DNA of 64,000 nt from Bradyrhizobium sp. JYMT SZCCT0180 (GTDB lineage: Bacteria > Pseudomonadota > Alphaproteobacteria > Rhizobiales > Xanthobacteraceae). A program made the translations under genes and the position numbers. The stretch lies in NCBI RefSeq assembly GCF_018130165.1, contig NZ_JAFCLZ010000009.1, positions 1-64,000 on the forward strand, written 5' to 3'. Of this stretch, positions 20,889-29,926 are shown piece by piece. The notes beneath the pieces are model-generated. The model saw only the letters and a list, made by a program, of their open reading frames with translations. It had not been told where the DNA came from and ran no database searches. Position 1 is the first letter of the stretch, and every line of letters begins with the position of its first letter.

Positions 20889-21431
20889 ATGCCCCTGCAT
20901 CGCAACATCCATTGGATCGGCCGGCAATGGGCAGTTACCGGCCACGGGATGCAGTTGATCGACCAGAAGCTGAAGGGCTTCTTTGATATCGAGGTCCCGC
21001 AATTGTGGGACGAGGCGCTGATCGAAACCATGCGAGCCAAAGAATGGCTCAACGTCGCGGATTTCGACAAGGGCCTCGAGGTGGCGCGGAAGCGGTTTCC
21101 TCCGGGCAGCGTGGTGCAGCCGGAAACGATCGCGCCGGCTCCGCCTGTTGCGCCGACGGTGCGTCAGGCGGCTGCACCGGTTGCGCCGGCGCCTGTGCCG
21201 GTTTCGCCTGCACCAATTGAGCCGCCTCCTCAGATCGCAAAGCTGGAAGAGCCCCGGCCTCGAGAGCCTGATCCGGTTAAACCGACTCCGTCTCCGCCCG
21301 TCATACTGCAGGCAATTGCGATCCCAACACCTGAGCCCGAGGCGGCTGAGCCCGTGCCGCCGAAATTCCACATGCTGTTTTCAGGCTACGCAAAATTTGT
21401 TCGTCCCTGGCGCGTCCGGGTGCGGCAGTGA
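20889..21431 (+). CDS. Proline-rich hypothetical protein
   Basis: 180 residues of unknown function. Residues 1-~75 look globular (RNIHWIGRQWAVTGHGMQL, FFDIEVPQLWDEALIETMR); ~80-155 are almost entirely Pro/Ala/Val/Glu, a disordered linker; the C-terminus is short and basic (KFVRPWRVRVRQ). No signal peptide or membrane helix. It sits 12 bases after serS and ahead of surE on the same strand, so it is probably co-transcribed with both. No family was recognised. Confidence 0.65.
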   Translation: MPLHRNIHWIGRQWAVTGHGMQLIDQKLKGFFDIEVPQLWDEALIETMRAKEWLNVADFDKGLEVARKRFPPGSVVQPETIAPAPPVAPTVRQAAAPVAPAPVPVSPAPIEPPPQIAKLEEPRPREPDPVKPTPSPPVILQAIAIPTPEPEAAEPVPPKFHMLFSGYAKFVRPWRVRVRQ

Positions 21432-21527
21432 CCGTATTGTGCCGGTTTGCCTCGGCCGCGATAGCCGGATAATACGGCGCCCGACAACAAGAAACGGGCT
21501 CGAATCGAACCGGAAGGCATTTGACGG

Positions 21528-22295
21528 ATGCGCATTCTCTGCACCAATGACGACGGCATTCACGCTCCCGGTCTGAAGGTCGTCGAGGAAATCGCCCGTG
21601 CACTGTCCGACGACGTCTGGATCGTGGCGCCCGAACTCGATCAATCCGGCGTTTCGCATTCGCTGTCGCTCAACGATCCGCTGCGGCTGCGCGAAGTCGG
21701 CCCGCGCCATTTTGCGGTGCGCGGCACGCCGACCGATTGCGTCATCATGGGCGCGCGCCACATCCTCGGCAAGAAGCTGCCGGATCTCGTGCTGTCGGGC
21801 GTCAACAAGGGCCGCAACGTCGCCGAGGACGTGGTCTATTCCGGCACCATCGCCGGTGCGCTGGAAGGAACTATTCTCGGCATCCCGTCCTTCGCGCTGA
21901 GCCAGGAATTTTCCGTCGACACGCGCCACGCGCCGCTGTGGGACACGGCGGTGAAATTCGGGCCGGATATCGTGCGCAAGGTGATCGACGCCGGCGTGCC
22001 CAAGAACACCGTGATCAACGTCAATTTTCCGGCTTGCATGCCTGACGAGGTCAAGGGCATCCGCGTCACGCGGCAGGGCAAGCGCAACCTCGGCTTCCTG
22101 AAAGTCGATGAGCGCCATGACGGCCGCGGCAATCCCTATTTCTGGATCGGCTTCGAACGCGCCGCAATGCTGGACACCCCGGCCGAAGGCACCGACCTCG
22201 CCGCATTGGCTGCGCGCTACGTCTCAGTGACGCCGCTGCGGCTCGACCGCACCGATGAAGCGTTTTCGGAAGCACTGACGATGACGCTGAAGTGA
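21528..22295 (+). CDS. surE: 5'/3'-nucleotidase SurE
   Basis: A 255-residue metal-dependent nucleoside monophosphate phosphatase. The N-terminal [15 protein letters not shown] holds the metal-binding Asp8-Asp9, and the [24 protein letters not shown] and [18 protein letters not shown] blocks give the active site. surE and pcm are linked in many proteobacteria; here pcm lies about 0.8 kb downstream on the same strand, separated by a repeat and an oppositely oriented receiver gene. Confidence 0.95.
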   Translation: MRILCTNDDGIHAPGLKVVEEIARALSDDVWIVAPELDQSGVSHSLSLNDPLRLREVGPRHFAVRGTPTDCVIMGARHILGKKLPDLVLSGVNKGRNVAEDVVYSGTIAGALEGTILGIPSFALSQEFSVDTRHAPLWDTAVKFGPDIVRKVIDAGVPKNTVINVNFPACMPDEVKGIRVTRQGKRNLGFLKVDERHDGRGNPYFWIGFERAAMLDTPAEGTDLAALAARYVSVTPLRLDRTDEAFSEALTMTLK

Positions 22296-22302
22296 CGCGA
22301 AG

Positions 22303-22404
22303 CGTCATGCCCGCGAACGCGGGTATCCAGTACGCCGCGGCGTCGCGGTTCAATCGACGGTCTCTCGGATACTGGATCATCCGCTTTCGCGGATGATGAC
22401 GGGC
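22303..22404. repeat. ~100-bp palindromic repeat (family 1)
   Basis: 'CGTCATGCCCGCGAACGCGG' opens and 'CCGCTTTCGCGGATGATGACG' closes the element, with 'ATACTGGATCA' inside. It fills the gap between surE and the convergent receiver gene. Confidence 0.75.
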
Positions 22405-22424
22405 AGGGTGCGTGGATAGAGCGG

Positions 22425-22802
22425 CTAGGCCGCAGCGCTCTTCAGTGCGTTGTTGATCATCTGCGCCAGCGTTTCCAGTTGAAACGGTTTTTGCAGGGCC
22501 GGGCGATCGCGGTATTCCTCGGGCAGGCCCGAGGAGCCGTAGCCGGTCGCGAAAATGAAGGGCCGGTTGCGCGCCTTGATCAGTTCGGCCACCGGCGTGA
22601 TCACCTTGCCGTTGACGTTGACGTCGAGGATGGCGAGATCGAACTCGGTCGATTGGGCCAGCTTGACGGCTTCGCTGATTTCACCGGCCTCGGCGGCGAC
22701 GCTGTAGCCGAGCTCTTCGAGCATGTCGGCGACCATCATCCGGATCATGACCTCGTCTTCGACGAGAAACACTGAACAGCCCTGCGGCCGCGTCGCTATC
22801 AT
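22425..22802 (-). CDS. Single-domain response regulator
   Basis: A 125-residue stand-alone receiver domain with no output domain. The acidic pocket is Glu15-Asp16, the phospho-acceptor is Asp60 (FDLAILDVNVNG), and the conserved Thr86 (FATGYG) and Lys105 (LQKPF) are present, so it should be phosphorylatable. The VNGKVITPVAELI and FATGYGSSGLPEEYR text is typical of rhizobial CheY-like regulators acting in phosphorelays. The ATG at 22802 has an AAGGA box; longer readings run through the promoter region. An EcfG-type promoter lies ~120 bases upstream, which would put it in the general stress response. Confidence 0.88.
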   Translation of the reverse strand: MIATRPQGCSVFLVEDEVMIRMMVADMLEELGYSVAAEAGEISEAVKLAQSTEFDLAILDVNVNGKVITPVAELIKARNRPFIFATGYGSSGLPEEYRDRPALQKPFQLETLAQMINNALKSAAA

Positions 22803-22923
22803 GATGGAATCCTTGCCCTTCCCGAGCTCAAGGTTCGCAAATAACACCAGTCGGCGCAACGACAAGATGGGATAGACCAAGGTCTGCGGCCCGCCCGTCA
22901 AGAGCCCCGATTTTCCGGGCTCT

Positions 22924-22948
22924 AACGCTGTTCCCGGACCGTGGTTCC
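22924..22948 (-). promoter_or_regulatory. Putative EcfG (general stress) promoter
   Basis: On the minus strand GGAAC (22944-22948) is followed after 16 bases by CGTT (22924-22927), the consensus of alphaproteobacterial EcfG sigma factors. It faces the receiver gene and leaves a leader of about 115 bases, which contains a small hairpin (AGAGCCC/GGGCTCT, 22901-22923). No other match was found in the intergenic DNA I scanned. Confidence 0.5.
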
Positions 22949-23059
22949 GCGATCGGAACCCATTTTTGAGGAAATTCTTCCTTAAAACTCTGCTGGCTAT
23001 TGCATCCAATCTCTGCCGAAGCACTAGATGAATGGCCAGCCGTGACCCTTGAGTCGCTA

Positions 23060-23704
23060 ATGTCGCAAGAACCGCCCGAAAAGATGATGTTCCAGCTCTC
23101 CCTGCGGCGGCGGGGGATCAGCGACCAGACCATCCTGCGCACCATGGAAGAGGTGCCGCGCGAGATGTTCGTGACCGCGGCCGATCGCGGCCATGCCTAT
23201 CGCGACAGCGCGCTCGGCATCGCCTGCGGGCAAACCATCAGCCAGCCCTTCGTGGTCGCCTACATGACCGAGCAATTGCAGCTGCAAAAGCAACACAAGG
23301 TGCTGGAGATCGGCACCGGCTCCGGTTACCAGGCCGCGATCCTGTCCCGGCTTTGCAAGCACGTCCTGACCATGGAGCGGTACCGGACGCTGGCCGACAG
23401 CGCGCGCGCCCGGCTGGAAAAGCTGGGCTACGACAATATCGAGGTCCTGCTTGGCGACGGCTTCGATATCCCGCCAGGTGCCGGGGATTTCGACCGCATC
23501 ATCGTGACCGCGGCGATGGAGCAAATCCCGGAGAAGCTGCTGGCGCGGCTCGAGCCCGGTGGCATCCTGATCGCACCGATCGGACCCCACCAGGGTGTCC
23601 AGACTCTGCTGCGCGTCACGAGGACTGACGCAGGGTTCGACCGCAAGGCGCTGGTCGACGTGCGCTTCGTGCCGGCGCTGCCGGGGATTGCCCGCGAACT
23701 GTAG
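23060..23704 (+). CDS. pcm: Protein-L-isoaspartate O-methyltransferase
   Basis: A SAM-dependent repair enzyme of 214 residues that methylates isoaspartyl sites in damaged proteins. Motif I is [15 protein letters not shown]; the family block [21 protein letters not shown] and the later [12 protein letters not shown] are present. The start is uncertain: ATG at 23060 ([11 protein letters not shown]) is used; an earlier in-frame ATG at 23000 would add 20 residues. It is divergent from the receiver gene. Confidence 0.92.
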   Translation: MSQEPPEKMMFQLSLRRRGISDQTILRTMEEVPREMFVTAADRGHAYRDSALGIACGQTISQPFVVAYMTEQLQLQKQHKVLEIGTGSGYQAAILSRLCKHVLTMERYRTLADSARARLEKLGYDNIEVLLGDGFDIPPGAGDFDRIIVTAAMEQIPEKLLARLEPGGILIAPIGPHQGVQTLLRVTRTDAGFDRKALVDVRFVPALPGIAREL

Positions 23705-23814
23705 CCATCACGGATTGGCGGTTCCCGCCAACATCTTATTTGAAGGGTTAAGCGGTTATTTACTCGGGACGTGTTTACTCAAAAGAGTATTTAGTTGCGT
23801 ATGAGTGAGTAACC

Positions 23815-25197
23815 ATGTCCCGTGTCGTCGAGTTGCTTCGCTCGCGTCGCGTACCGCAGGTGGCGGTGCTGACGCTGATGTCGTTTGGCTTTGCCGGCTG
23901 CAGCGCCGATATGTCGACGCGCTTCTCGCAAAACACTCTGTCAAACCCCTTCAACTATCAGCCGGACGCGACCGGTACGGTGCAGCAGGCGCCGGCGCCC
24001 CAGGTCGAACGTCGCGAGCTGCCGCAATATTCGCGGCCGCAGACTCAACCGTATCAGTCGCAGCCGCAATACCAGTCGTCCGCCTTGCCGCCACCGCCGC
24101 CGGTGGTGAACGCGCCGCGATCCTATCCGGCCGCAGGCAACGGCGTGTCGGGCGGAGGCCGCGGGCTTTCGTCCTATACCCCGCCGGGCCAACCCAAGCT
24201 TGAGACCACCGCCACCGTTGCGCCGCGCTCGGTTGCCGCTGCGCCCGCGCATGGCGGCACCACGATCATCGTCGGTACCAGCGACACGCTCGATATCCTG
24301 GCCAAGCGCTACAACGTTGCGCCGGCCGCGATCCTGCAGGCCAATGGTTACAAGGGACCGCGCGCGCTGTCGCCCGGCCAGCAACTGATCATCCCGCGCC
24401 AGACCGTTGCCGCGGCACCCGCACCGGCAGTAGCGCCGCCGGCCAGCAAGCCGGTCGCGGCCGTGGCAGGGCCGTCGAGCGTGCACGTCGTCAATCGCGG
24501 CGACACGTTGATGAGCATTGCGCGCCGCAACAACCTTCCGGTGGCGGATCTCGCCAAGGCCAACAACCTCGACACATCGGCCAAGCTCAGCCTCGGCATG
24601 AAGCTGACCGTGCCCGGCGCCAAGACCGCCGCCGCACCTGCGGCGCAGCCTCTTGCACCCGTGCAGCAAGTCGCGGCGGTCGCAGCGCCTGCCGCCAAGC
24701 CGGTTGCACCTGCCGCACAGCCGCAAAGCGCGCGCCTGGCGCAGTCGACCGTCAACGTCGAGGAAAAACCGGCGGCCGAAGCGCCTGCGGTCAAGTCGAG
24801 CGAAGCCACTGGCGCGCTGCCGACCTTCCGCTGGCCGGTGCGCGGCAAGGTCATCACGACCTACGGCGCCAAGACCAACGGCAAGGCCAACGACGGCATC
24901 AATCTGGCGGTGCCGGAAGGCACCCCGGTGAAGGCTGCCGAAGACGGCGTCGTCGCTTACTCGGGCAATGAATTGAAGGGTTACGGCAATCTCATTCTGG
25001 TTCGGCACTCCAACGGTTACGTCACCGCATATGCCCATGCGAGTGAGCTGATGGTGAAGCGCGGAGACACGATCAAGCGCGGCCAGATTATTGCCAAGTC
25101 GGGCCAATCGGGTGAGGTGGGGTCGCCGCAACTCCACTTCGAGATCCGCAAAGGATCTTCACCAGTTGACCCGCTTCAATTCCTGAACGGGGCGTGA
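23815..25197 (+). CDS. LysM/LytM lipoprotein, NlpD/EnvC-like amidase activator
   Basis: 460 residues. A lipobox (GFAGC, Cys29) predicts a lipoprotein. Two LysM domains follow (~155-200, with SDTLDILAKRYNVAP; ~222-268, with GDTLMSIARRNNLPV), then an Ala/Pro linker and a C-terminal M23/LytM domain (~350-458). Zinc ligands of active LytM peptidases are missing: the H-x3-D motif reads NDGIN and the HLH motif reads QLHFEI; only YAHAS keeps its His. That pattern is shared with NlpD and EnvC, which activate amidases rather than cut peptidoglycan. The pcm-nlpD order also matches many proteobacteria. Confidence 0.9.
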   Translation: MSRVVELLRSRRVPQVAVLTLMSFGFAGCSADMSTRFSQNTLSNPFNYQPDATGTVQQAPAPQVERRELPQYSRPQTQPYQSQPQYQSSALPPPPPVVNAPRSYPAAGNGVSGGGRGLSSYTPPGQPKLETTATVAPRSVAAAPAHGGTTIIVGTSDTLDILAKRYNVAPAAILQANGYKGPRALSPGQQLIIPRQTVAAAPAPAVAPPASKPVAAVAGPSSVHVVNRGDTLMSIARRNNLPVADLAKANNLDTSAKLSLGMKLTVPGAKTAAAPAAQPLAPVQQVAAVAAPAAKPVAPAAQPQSARLAQSTVNVEEKPAAEAPAVKSSEATGALPTFRWPVRGKVITTYGAKTNGKANDGINLAVPEGTPVKAAEDGVVAYSGNELKGYGNLILVRHSNGYVTAYAHASELMVKRGDTIKRGQIIAKSGQSGEVGSPQLHFEIRKGSSPVDPLQFLNGA

Positions 25198-25231
25198 GGC
25201 TTTAGGCCTCACGAAGCGTCCACAAACTCCG

Positions 25232-25336
25232 CTGTCATCGCCCGGCTTGTCCGGGCGATCCAGTATTCCAGAGACGTTGGCGATCGAATCGAGAGGTCGC
25301 GGCGTACTGGGTCCCCCGCTTTCGCGGAGGACGACA
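25232..25336. repeat. ~100-bp palindromic repeat (family 1)
   Basis: 'CTGTCATCGCCCGGCTTGT' opens and 'CGCGGAGGACGACAG' closes, with internal 'CCAGTATTCCAGAGACG' and 'GGCGTACTGGGTCC'. It lies between convergent genes. Confidence 0.78.
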
Positions 25337-25362
25337 GTCGCGTGCAATTCGCGCGTAACGAA

Positions 25363-26334
25363 CTACATCCCCGTCAGCCTTACACCCAGCCGCCCGGCGA
25401 GCTCCTGCGTGAACTGCCAGGCGACGCGCCCCGAGCGTGAGCCGCGGGTCGTCGACCATTCCAGCGCTTCGCGCTCCAGTTGCTCGTCGGCAAGCTTGAT
25501 GCCGTAGTGGCCGCAATAGCCGCGGACCATCGCCAGATATTCGTCTTGGCTGCAGCGATGGAAGCCGAGCCACAGGCCAAAGCGATCCGACAGCGAGACT
25601 TTTTCCTCGACCGCTTCACCGGGATTGATCGCGGTCGAGCGTTCGTTCTCGATCATCTCGCGCGCCAGAAGATGCCGCCGGTTCGAGGTGGCGTAGAGGA
25701 TCACATTGTCCGGGCGTCCCTCGATGCCGCCTTCCAGCACCGCTTTGAGCGATTTGTAGGAGGCGTCGTTGCCGTCGAAGGAGAGGTCGTCGCAGAAGAC
25801 GATGAAACGGAAGGAGGAGCTGCGTACCCGGTCCATCAGGCCCGGCAGGCTCTCGATATCCTCACGATGGATCTCGATCAGCTTCAGTCTGTCGGCCGGC
25901 TTGCGCTTGAGGTTGATGTCGGCATGCGCGGCCTTGACCAGCGACGACTTGCCCATGCCGCGCGCGCCCCACAGCAGCGCATTGTTGGCGGGCAGGCCGT
26001 CGGCAAAGCGCTCGGTATTCTCGATCAGGATGTCGCGCATCAGGTCGATCCCCTTGAGCAATCCGAGGTCGACCCGGCTGACGCGCGGCACAGGCGACAG
26101 CCGCCCGTCCGGGTGCCAGACGAAGGCGTCCGCAGCCCCGAACGACTCAGGTCCCGAGTTGGCCGGGGAGGCCGCGGAAAGGTGGCTCGCGATGGCCTCC
26201 AGCGCGTCCGCGATGCGCTCGGCGGCGGCGTCGTTCGAGGGGGTTGCCGGACGTTTTGTCGCGGTTTTTGCGGGCTTCCGCCGGCCTGCTTGGGAGGTGG
26301 CGCGAGCCGCTGTTTTCTTGGACTTTTTCGACAT
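25363..26334 (-). CDS. DUF815-family AAA+ ATPase
   Basis: A 323-residue P-loop ATPase. A basic Lys/Ala-rich N-terminal tail (1-~35) precedes the core: Walker A GARGMGKS at 123-130, Walker B FIVFCDDL at ~177-184, and an arginine-rich sensor region (YATSNRRHLL, then LSDRFGLWLGF). This text matches the DUF815 family, whose function is not established. The start at 26334 gives MSKKSKKTAA; a longer reading adds 28 residues. It is convergent with the LytM lipoprotein and divergent from yajC. Confidence 0.82.
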   Translation of the reverse strand: MSKKSKKTAARATSQAGRRKPAKTATKRPATPSNDAAAERIADALEAIASHLSAASPANSGPESFGAADAFVWHPDGRLSPVPRVSRVDLGLLKGIDLMRDILIENTERFADGLPANNALLWGARGMGKSSLVKAAHADINLKRKPADRLKLIEIHREDIESLPGLMDRVRSSSFRFIVFCDDLSFDGNDASYKSLKAVLEGGIEGRPDNVILYATSNRRHLLAREMIENERSTAINPGEAVEEKVSLSDRFGLWLGFHRCSQDEYLAMVRGYCGHYGIKLADEQLEREALEWSTTRGSRSGRVAWQFTQELAGRLGVRLTGM

Positions 26335-26512
26335 TTTCCCTGTTCCTGACCGCGCAGCCATAACGGGCCTTGGAAGCTCCCGCAAGCGGCCTAAATGAGG
26401 GGGCTGGCAGCGTTGCAATTGGGACGGCCGCCGCTATAGTCCGCGCGAATTTGCCCGGACCGGCCAGACGCTTGCGTCGCCGGTCGTTTCCCGTCTCACG
26501 AGGATTGTTCGA

Positions 26513-26878
26513 ATGCTGATTACCCCTGCGTACGCCCAGGCTGCAGCCGGTGGCGATGCCAACAGCATGTTGATGTCGCTGCTGCCGTTCGCGCTGATCT
26601 TCGTCATCATGTACTTCCTGATTCTGCGACCGCAGCAGAAGAAGATAAAGGACCATGCCGAACTGGTGAAAAACATCCGGCGCGGCGACACCGTCGTGAC
26701 CTCCGGCGGCCTGGTCGGCAAGGTGACCAAGGTCGTCGACGACGACCAGATCGAGTTCGAGATCTCCGACGGGGTGCGCGTGCGCCAGATGCGGCAGATG
26801 ATTTCAGGCGTCCGCGCCAAGGGCGAGCCGGCCAAGGAAAAGGCCGAAACCGCCAAGGACGAGACGTCCGCGAGCTGA
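26513..26878 (+). CDS. yajC: Preprotein translocase accessory subunit YajC
   Basis: A 121-residue single-pass protein of the SecDF-YajC complex. One membrane helix (~20-42, LPFALIFVIMYFLILRPQQKK) is followed by the conserved cytoplasmic RRGDTVVTSGGLVGKV domain. A gene start preceded by ACGAGGATTG fits. It heads the operon yajC-secD-secF and two further genes. Confidence 0.95.
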   Translation: MLITPAYAQAAAGGDANSMLMSLLPFALIFVIMYFLILRPQQKKIKDHAELVKNIRRGDTVVTSGGLVGKVTKVVDDDQIEFEISDGVRVRQMRQMISGVRAKGEPAKEKAETAKDETSAS

Positions 26879-26917
26879 TTTGCGCTCCGCATACTCCTGA
26901 TCTGACGGGTCAACTCG

Positions 26918-28522
26918 ATGTTGTATTTCACGCGGTGGAAGGCGCTGGCGATCATTCTGACCGCGCTGGTGGTGTGCCTGTGCGCGGTTCCGAACTTCTT
27001 CCCCGAGGCGCAGGTCAAGACCTGGCCGAAATGGGCGCAGCGCCACGTCGTGCTCGGCCTCGATTTGCAGGGCGGCTCGTCGCTGCTGCTGGAAGTCGAC
27101 TCCAATTACGTCAAGAAGGAAAAGCTCGACCAGGTGCGCGACGACGTCCGCCGCGTGCTGCGTGAGGCTAAGATCCAGTATACCGGCCTCAGTGCCCGTG
27201 CCGATGTCGTCGAAGTGCGCATCACCAAAGACACGGATGTGCCGACCGCGCTGACCAAACTGCGTGAACTGTCGCAACCGCTTGGCGGCTTGCTGGGGTC
27301 GAGCGGCCAGCGTGGCCTTGAGGTTGCTGACGGTGGCGGTGGGGTGATCCGGCTGACCGTCCCTCCGGCCGCGGTCACCGATCGCATCCGCCAGTCGGTC
27401 GAACAATCGATCCAGATCGTCGAGCGCCGCGTCAACGAACTTGGAACGGTGGAACCCTTGATCCAGCGTCAGGGCATCGACCGCATCCTGGTGCAGGTGC
27501 CGGGCCTGCAAGATCCGACCCGACTGAAGGACATCCTTGGCAAGACCGCCAAGATGGAATTCCGGATGGTCGATCTGACGGTGCCACCGGACCAGGCGCA
27601 ACGGGGGAGCGTGCCGCCGGACTCGGAGCTGCTGCCCAGCGCCGACCCGCAGTATCCGCAGCCCTATGTGATCAAGAAGCAGGTGCTGGTCTCGGGCGGC
27701 GACCTGATCGACGCCCAGCCGGGCTTCGACCAGCGCACCAACCAGCCGATCGTTTCCTTCAAGTTCAACAGCTCCGGATCACGGAAGTTCGCGGCGGCAA
27801 CGACAGAACACGTCAAGGAACCGTTCGCGATCGTGCTGGACGGCAAGGTGATCTCGGCGCCGGTGATCCAGGAACCGATCACGGGCGGCTCCGGCCAGAT
27901 ATCCGGTAACTTCACGGTGCAGGCCGCCAACGATCTGGCGATTCTGCTCCGCGCCGGCGCGCTGCCGGCCCCGCTGACCATCATCGAGGAACGCACCGTC
28001 GGTCCGGGCCTCGGTCAGGATTCGATCGAGAAGGGCGAGCTCGCCGCCTATGTCGGCTCGATCCTGGTCATCGTCTTCATGCTGGTGACGTACCGCCTGT
28101 TTGGCGTGTTCGCCAATATCGCGGTCGCCATCAACGTCGCCATGATCTTCGGCATCCTTTCGCTGCTGAATGCCACGCTGACGTTGCCGGGCATCGCCGG
28201 CATCGTGCTCACGGTCGGTATCGCCGTCGACTCCAACGTCTTGATCTACGAGCGCATCCGCGAAGAGTTGCGCAACGGCCGCACCGCGATTTCGGCGATC
28301 GACGCCGGATTCAGGCGCGCGCTGTCGACCATTCTCGACTCCAACATCACGACCTTCATCGCCGCCGCCGTGCTGTTCTACATCGGCACCGGGCCGGTCC
28401 GCGGCTTTGCCGTGACACTCGGCATCGGCATCATCACCACCGTGTTCACCGCATTTACCCTGACCAGCCTGATCGTCGCCGGCTGGGTACGATGGAAGCG
28501 GCCGAAGACCGTGCCAATTTGA
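26918..28522 (+). CDS. secD: Protein translocase subunit SecD
   Basis: A 534-residue RND-superfamily protein that uses the proton gradient to pull exported proteins from the SecYEG channel. The LGLDLQGGSSLLLEVD motif follows TM1; the large periplasmic domain (~60-345) ends before TM2-6, which include IAGIVLTVGIAVDSNVLIYERIREE with the proton-relay Asp. Forty bases from yajC and thirteen from secF. Confidence 0.96.
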   Translation: MLYFTRWKALAIILTALVVCLCAVPNFFPEAQVKTWPKWAQRHVVLGLDLQGGSSLLLEVDSNYVKKEKLDQVRDDVRRVLREAKIQYTGLSARADVVEVRITKDTDVPTALTKLRELSQPLGGLLGSSGQRGLEVADGGGGVIRLTVPPAAVTDRIRQSVEQSIQIVERRVNELGTVEPLIQRQGIDRILVQVPGLQDPTRLKDILGKTAKMEFRMVDLTVPPDQAQRGSVPPDSELLPSADPQYPQPYVIKKQVLVSGGDLIDAQPGFDQRTNQPIVSFKFNSSGSRKFAAATTEHVKEPFAIVLDGKVISAPVIQEPITGGSGQISGNFTVQAANDLAILLRAGALPAPLTIIEERTVGPGLGQDSIEKGELAAYVGSILVIVFMLVTYRLFGVFANIAVAINVAMIFGILSLLNATLTLPGIAGIVLTVGIAVDSNVLIYERIREELRNGRTAISAIDAGFRRALSTILDSNITTFIAAAVLFYIGTGPVRGFAVTLGIGIITTVFTAFTLTSLIVAGWVRWKRPKTVPI

Positions 28523-28535
28523 AGCGGAGTCGGCT

Positions 28536-29540
28536 TTGACAACACAATTCGTCCTCATCGGGCTTGGCATCCTGATTGCCGTGCTGACCGTGGTCGCCAT
28601 ATTCGATCTGCTGCCGCCGCTGCGGATCGTGCCTGACGATACGCATTTCGATTTCACGCGCTTTCGCCGCATCAGCTTTCCGATCTCGGCGGCGCTGTCG
28701 ATCGTGGCGATCATCCTGTTCTTCACCCACGGCCTGAATTTCGGTATCGACTTCAAGGGCGGAACGCTGCTGGAGGTGCAGTCCAAGTCGGGCTCCGCCG
28801 ACATCGCTACGATGCGTGCGACCTTGAGCAATCTCGGCCTCGGCGAGGTTCAGCTTCAGCAGTTTGGTGGCCCGGCCGACGTCCTGATCCGGGTTGCCGA
28901 ACAGCCCGGCGGCGACAAGGCGCAGCAGGATGCGGTGACGAAAGTCCGCAGCGCCCTCGGCGACAGCGTGGAGTATCGCCGCGTCGAAGTGGTGGGACCT
29001 CGCGTCTCCGGCGAATTGCTGGCTTACGGCATGCTCGGCCTGATGCTCGCGATCTTCGCGATCCTGATCTATCTCTGGTTCCGGTTCGAATGGCAGTTCG
29101 CGCTCGGCGCCATGATCGCCAACGTCCACGACATCGTGCTGACGATCGGCTTCATGTCGATCTCGCAAGTCGATTTCGACCTCACCAGTATCGCGGCGCT
29201 TTTGACGATTCTCGGCTACTCCCTGAACGACACGGTCGTGATCTATGACCGGATCCGGGAAATGCTGCGGCGTTACAAGAAAATGCCGATGCCGCAACTG
29301 CTCAACGAATCCATCAATTCGACGCTGTCGCGCTCGATCATCACCCACGTCACGGTGACGCTGGCCTTGCTGGCGCTGCTGCTGTTCGGCGGGCACGCGA
29401 TCCACAGCTTCACGGCGGTCATGATGTTCGGCGTCGTGCTGGTCGGCACCTACACCTCGATCTTCATCGCGGCGCCGATCCTGATCTATCTCGGCGTCGG
29501 CGAGCACCGCGACGCGCCGGATACGCCCAAAAAGAAGTAA
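28536..29540 (+). CDS. secF: Protein translocase subunit SecF
   Basis: The 334-residue partner of SecD. The FGIDFKGGTLLEVQ motif follows TM1, and TM4 carries LTILGYSLNDTVVIYDRIRE. A TTG start at 28536 with a GGAG box about eight bases before it is the only start that keeps the full N-terminus; the ~30 N-terminal residues ahead of the usual SecF start include an additional hydrophobic segment. Confidence 0.94.
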   Translation: MTTQFVLIGLGILIAVLTVVAIFDLLPPLRIVPDDTHFDFTRFRRISFPISAALSIVAIILFFTHGLNFGIDFKGGTLLEVQSKSGSADIATMRATLSNLGLGEVQLQQFGGPADVLIRVAEQPGGDKAQQDAVTKVRSALGDSVEYRRVEVVGPRVSGELLAYGMLGLMLAIFAILIYLWFRFEWQFALGAMIANVHDIVLTIGFMSISQVDFDLTSIAALLTILGYSLNDTVVIYDRIREMLRRYKKMPMPQLLNESINSTLSRSIITHVTVTLALLALLLFGGHAIHSFTAVMMFGVVLVGTYTSIFIAAPILIYLGVGEHRDAPDTPKKK

Positions 29541-29542
29541 GC

Positions 29543-29926
29543 ATGACTGGTACCTCGGACGCTCCGCATTTTCCGAGGTCGGCGCCGATCGAGGCCTACG
29601 GCAAGGGCGGTTTCGCGTTCGCCGACATGTCGCATCGCGGCTCGCTGCTGTGCCTGCCGGACGGCATCTGGGCCTGGGATGTCACCAAGCCCGATGAAAT
29701 CGATGAGCACTCGCTGGCGCGCGTCTTCAAGTCAGCCAATGCGATCGATACGCTGGTCGTCGGCACCGGCACCGACGTCTGGATCCCGCCGAAACATTTG
29801 CGCGAGGCGCTGCGCGCGGTGCGGGTGGTGCTGGACCCGATGCAGACCGGGGCGGCGATCCGCACCTACAACATCATGATGGGTGAGCGCCGGCGCGTTG
29901 CCGCGGCGTTGATCGCGGTGCCATGA
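29543..29926 (+). CDS. Mth938/DUF498 protein, NDUFAF3-like
   Basis: A 127-residue soluble protein of the Mth938 (DUF498) fold. Family blocks: IEAYGKGGFAFADMSHRGSLL, VDTLVVGTGTDVWIPPKHLRE (with VVGTG) and VVLDPMQTGAAIRTYNIMMGE. The mitochondrial member, NDUFAF3, is an assembly factor of respiratory complex I. The gene starts two bases after secF and overlaps the next gene by four bases, so it is part of the sec operon. Whether the bacterial protein acts on complex I is inference. Confidence 0.85.
   Translation: MTGTSDAPHFPRSAPIEAYGKGGFAFADMSHRGSLLCLPDGIWAWDVTKPDEIDEHSLARVFKSANAIDTLVVGTGTDVWIPPKHLREALRAVRVVLDPMQTGAAIRTYNIMMGERRRVAAALIAVP

Noticed and set aside
22943..22960. Terminator-like hairpin GGTTCCG/CGGAACC followed by T-run on the plus strand
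   Set aside because: No plus-strand gene precedes it; the same bases form the -35 part of the EcfG-type promoter, so I did not call a terminator.
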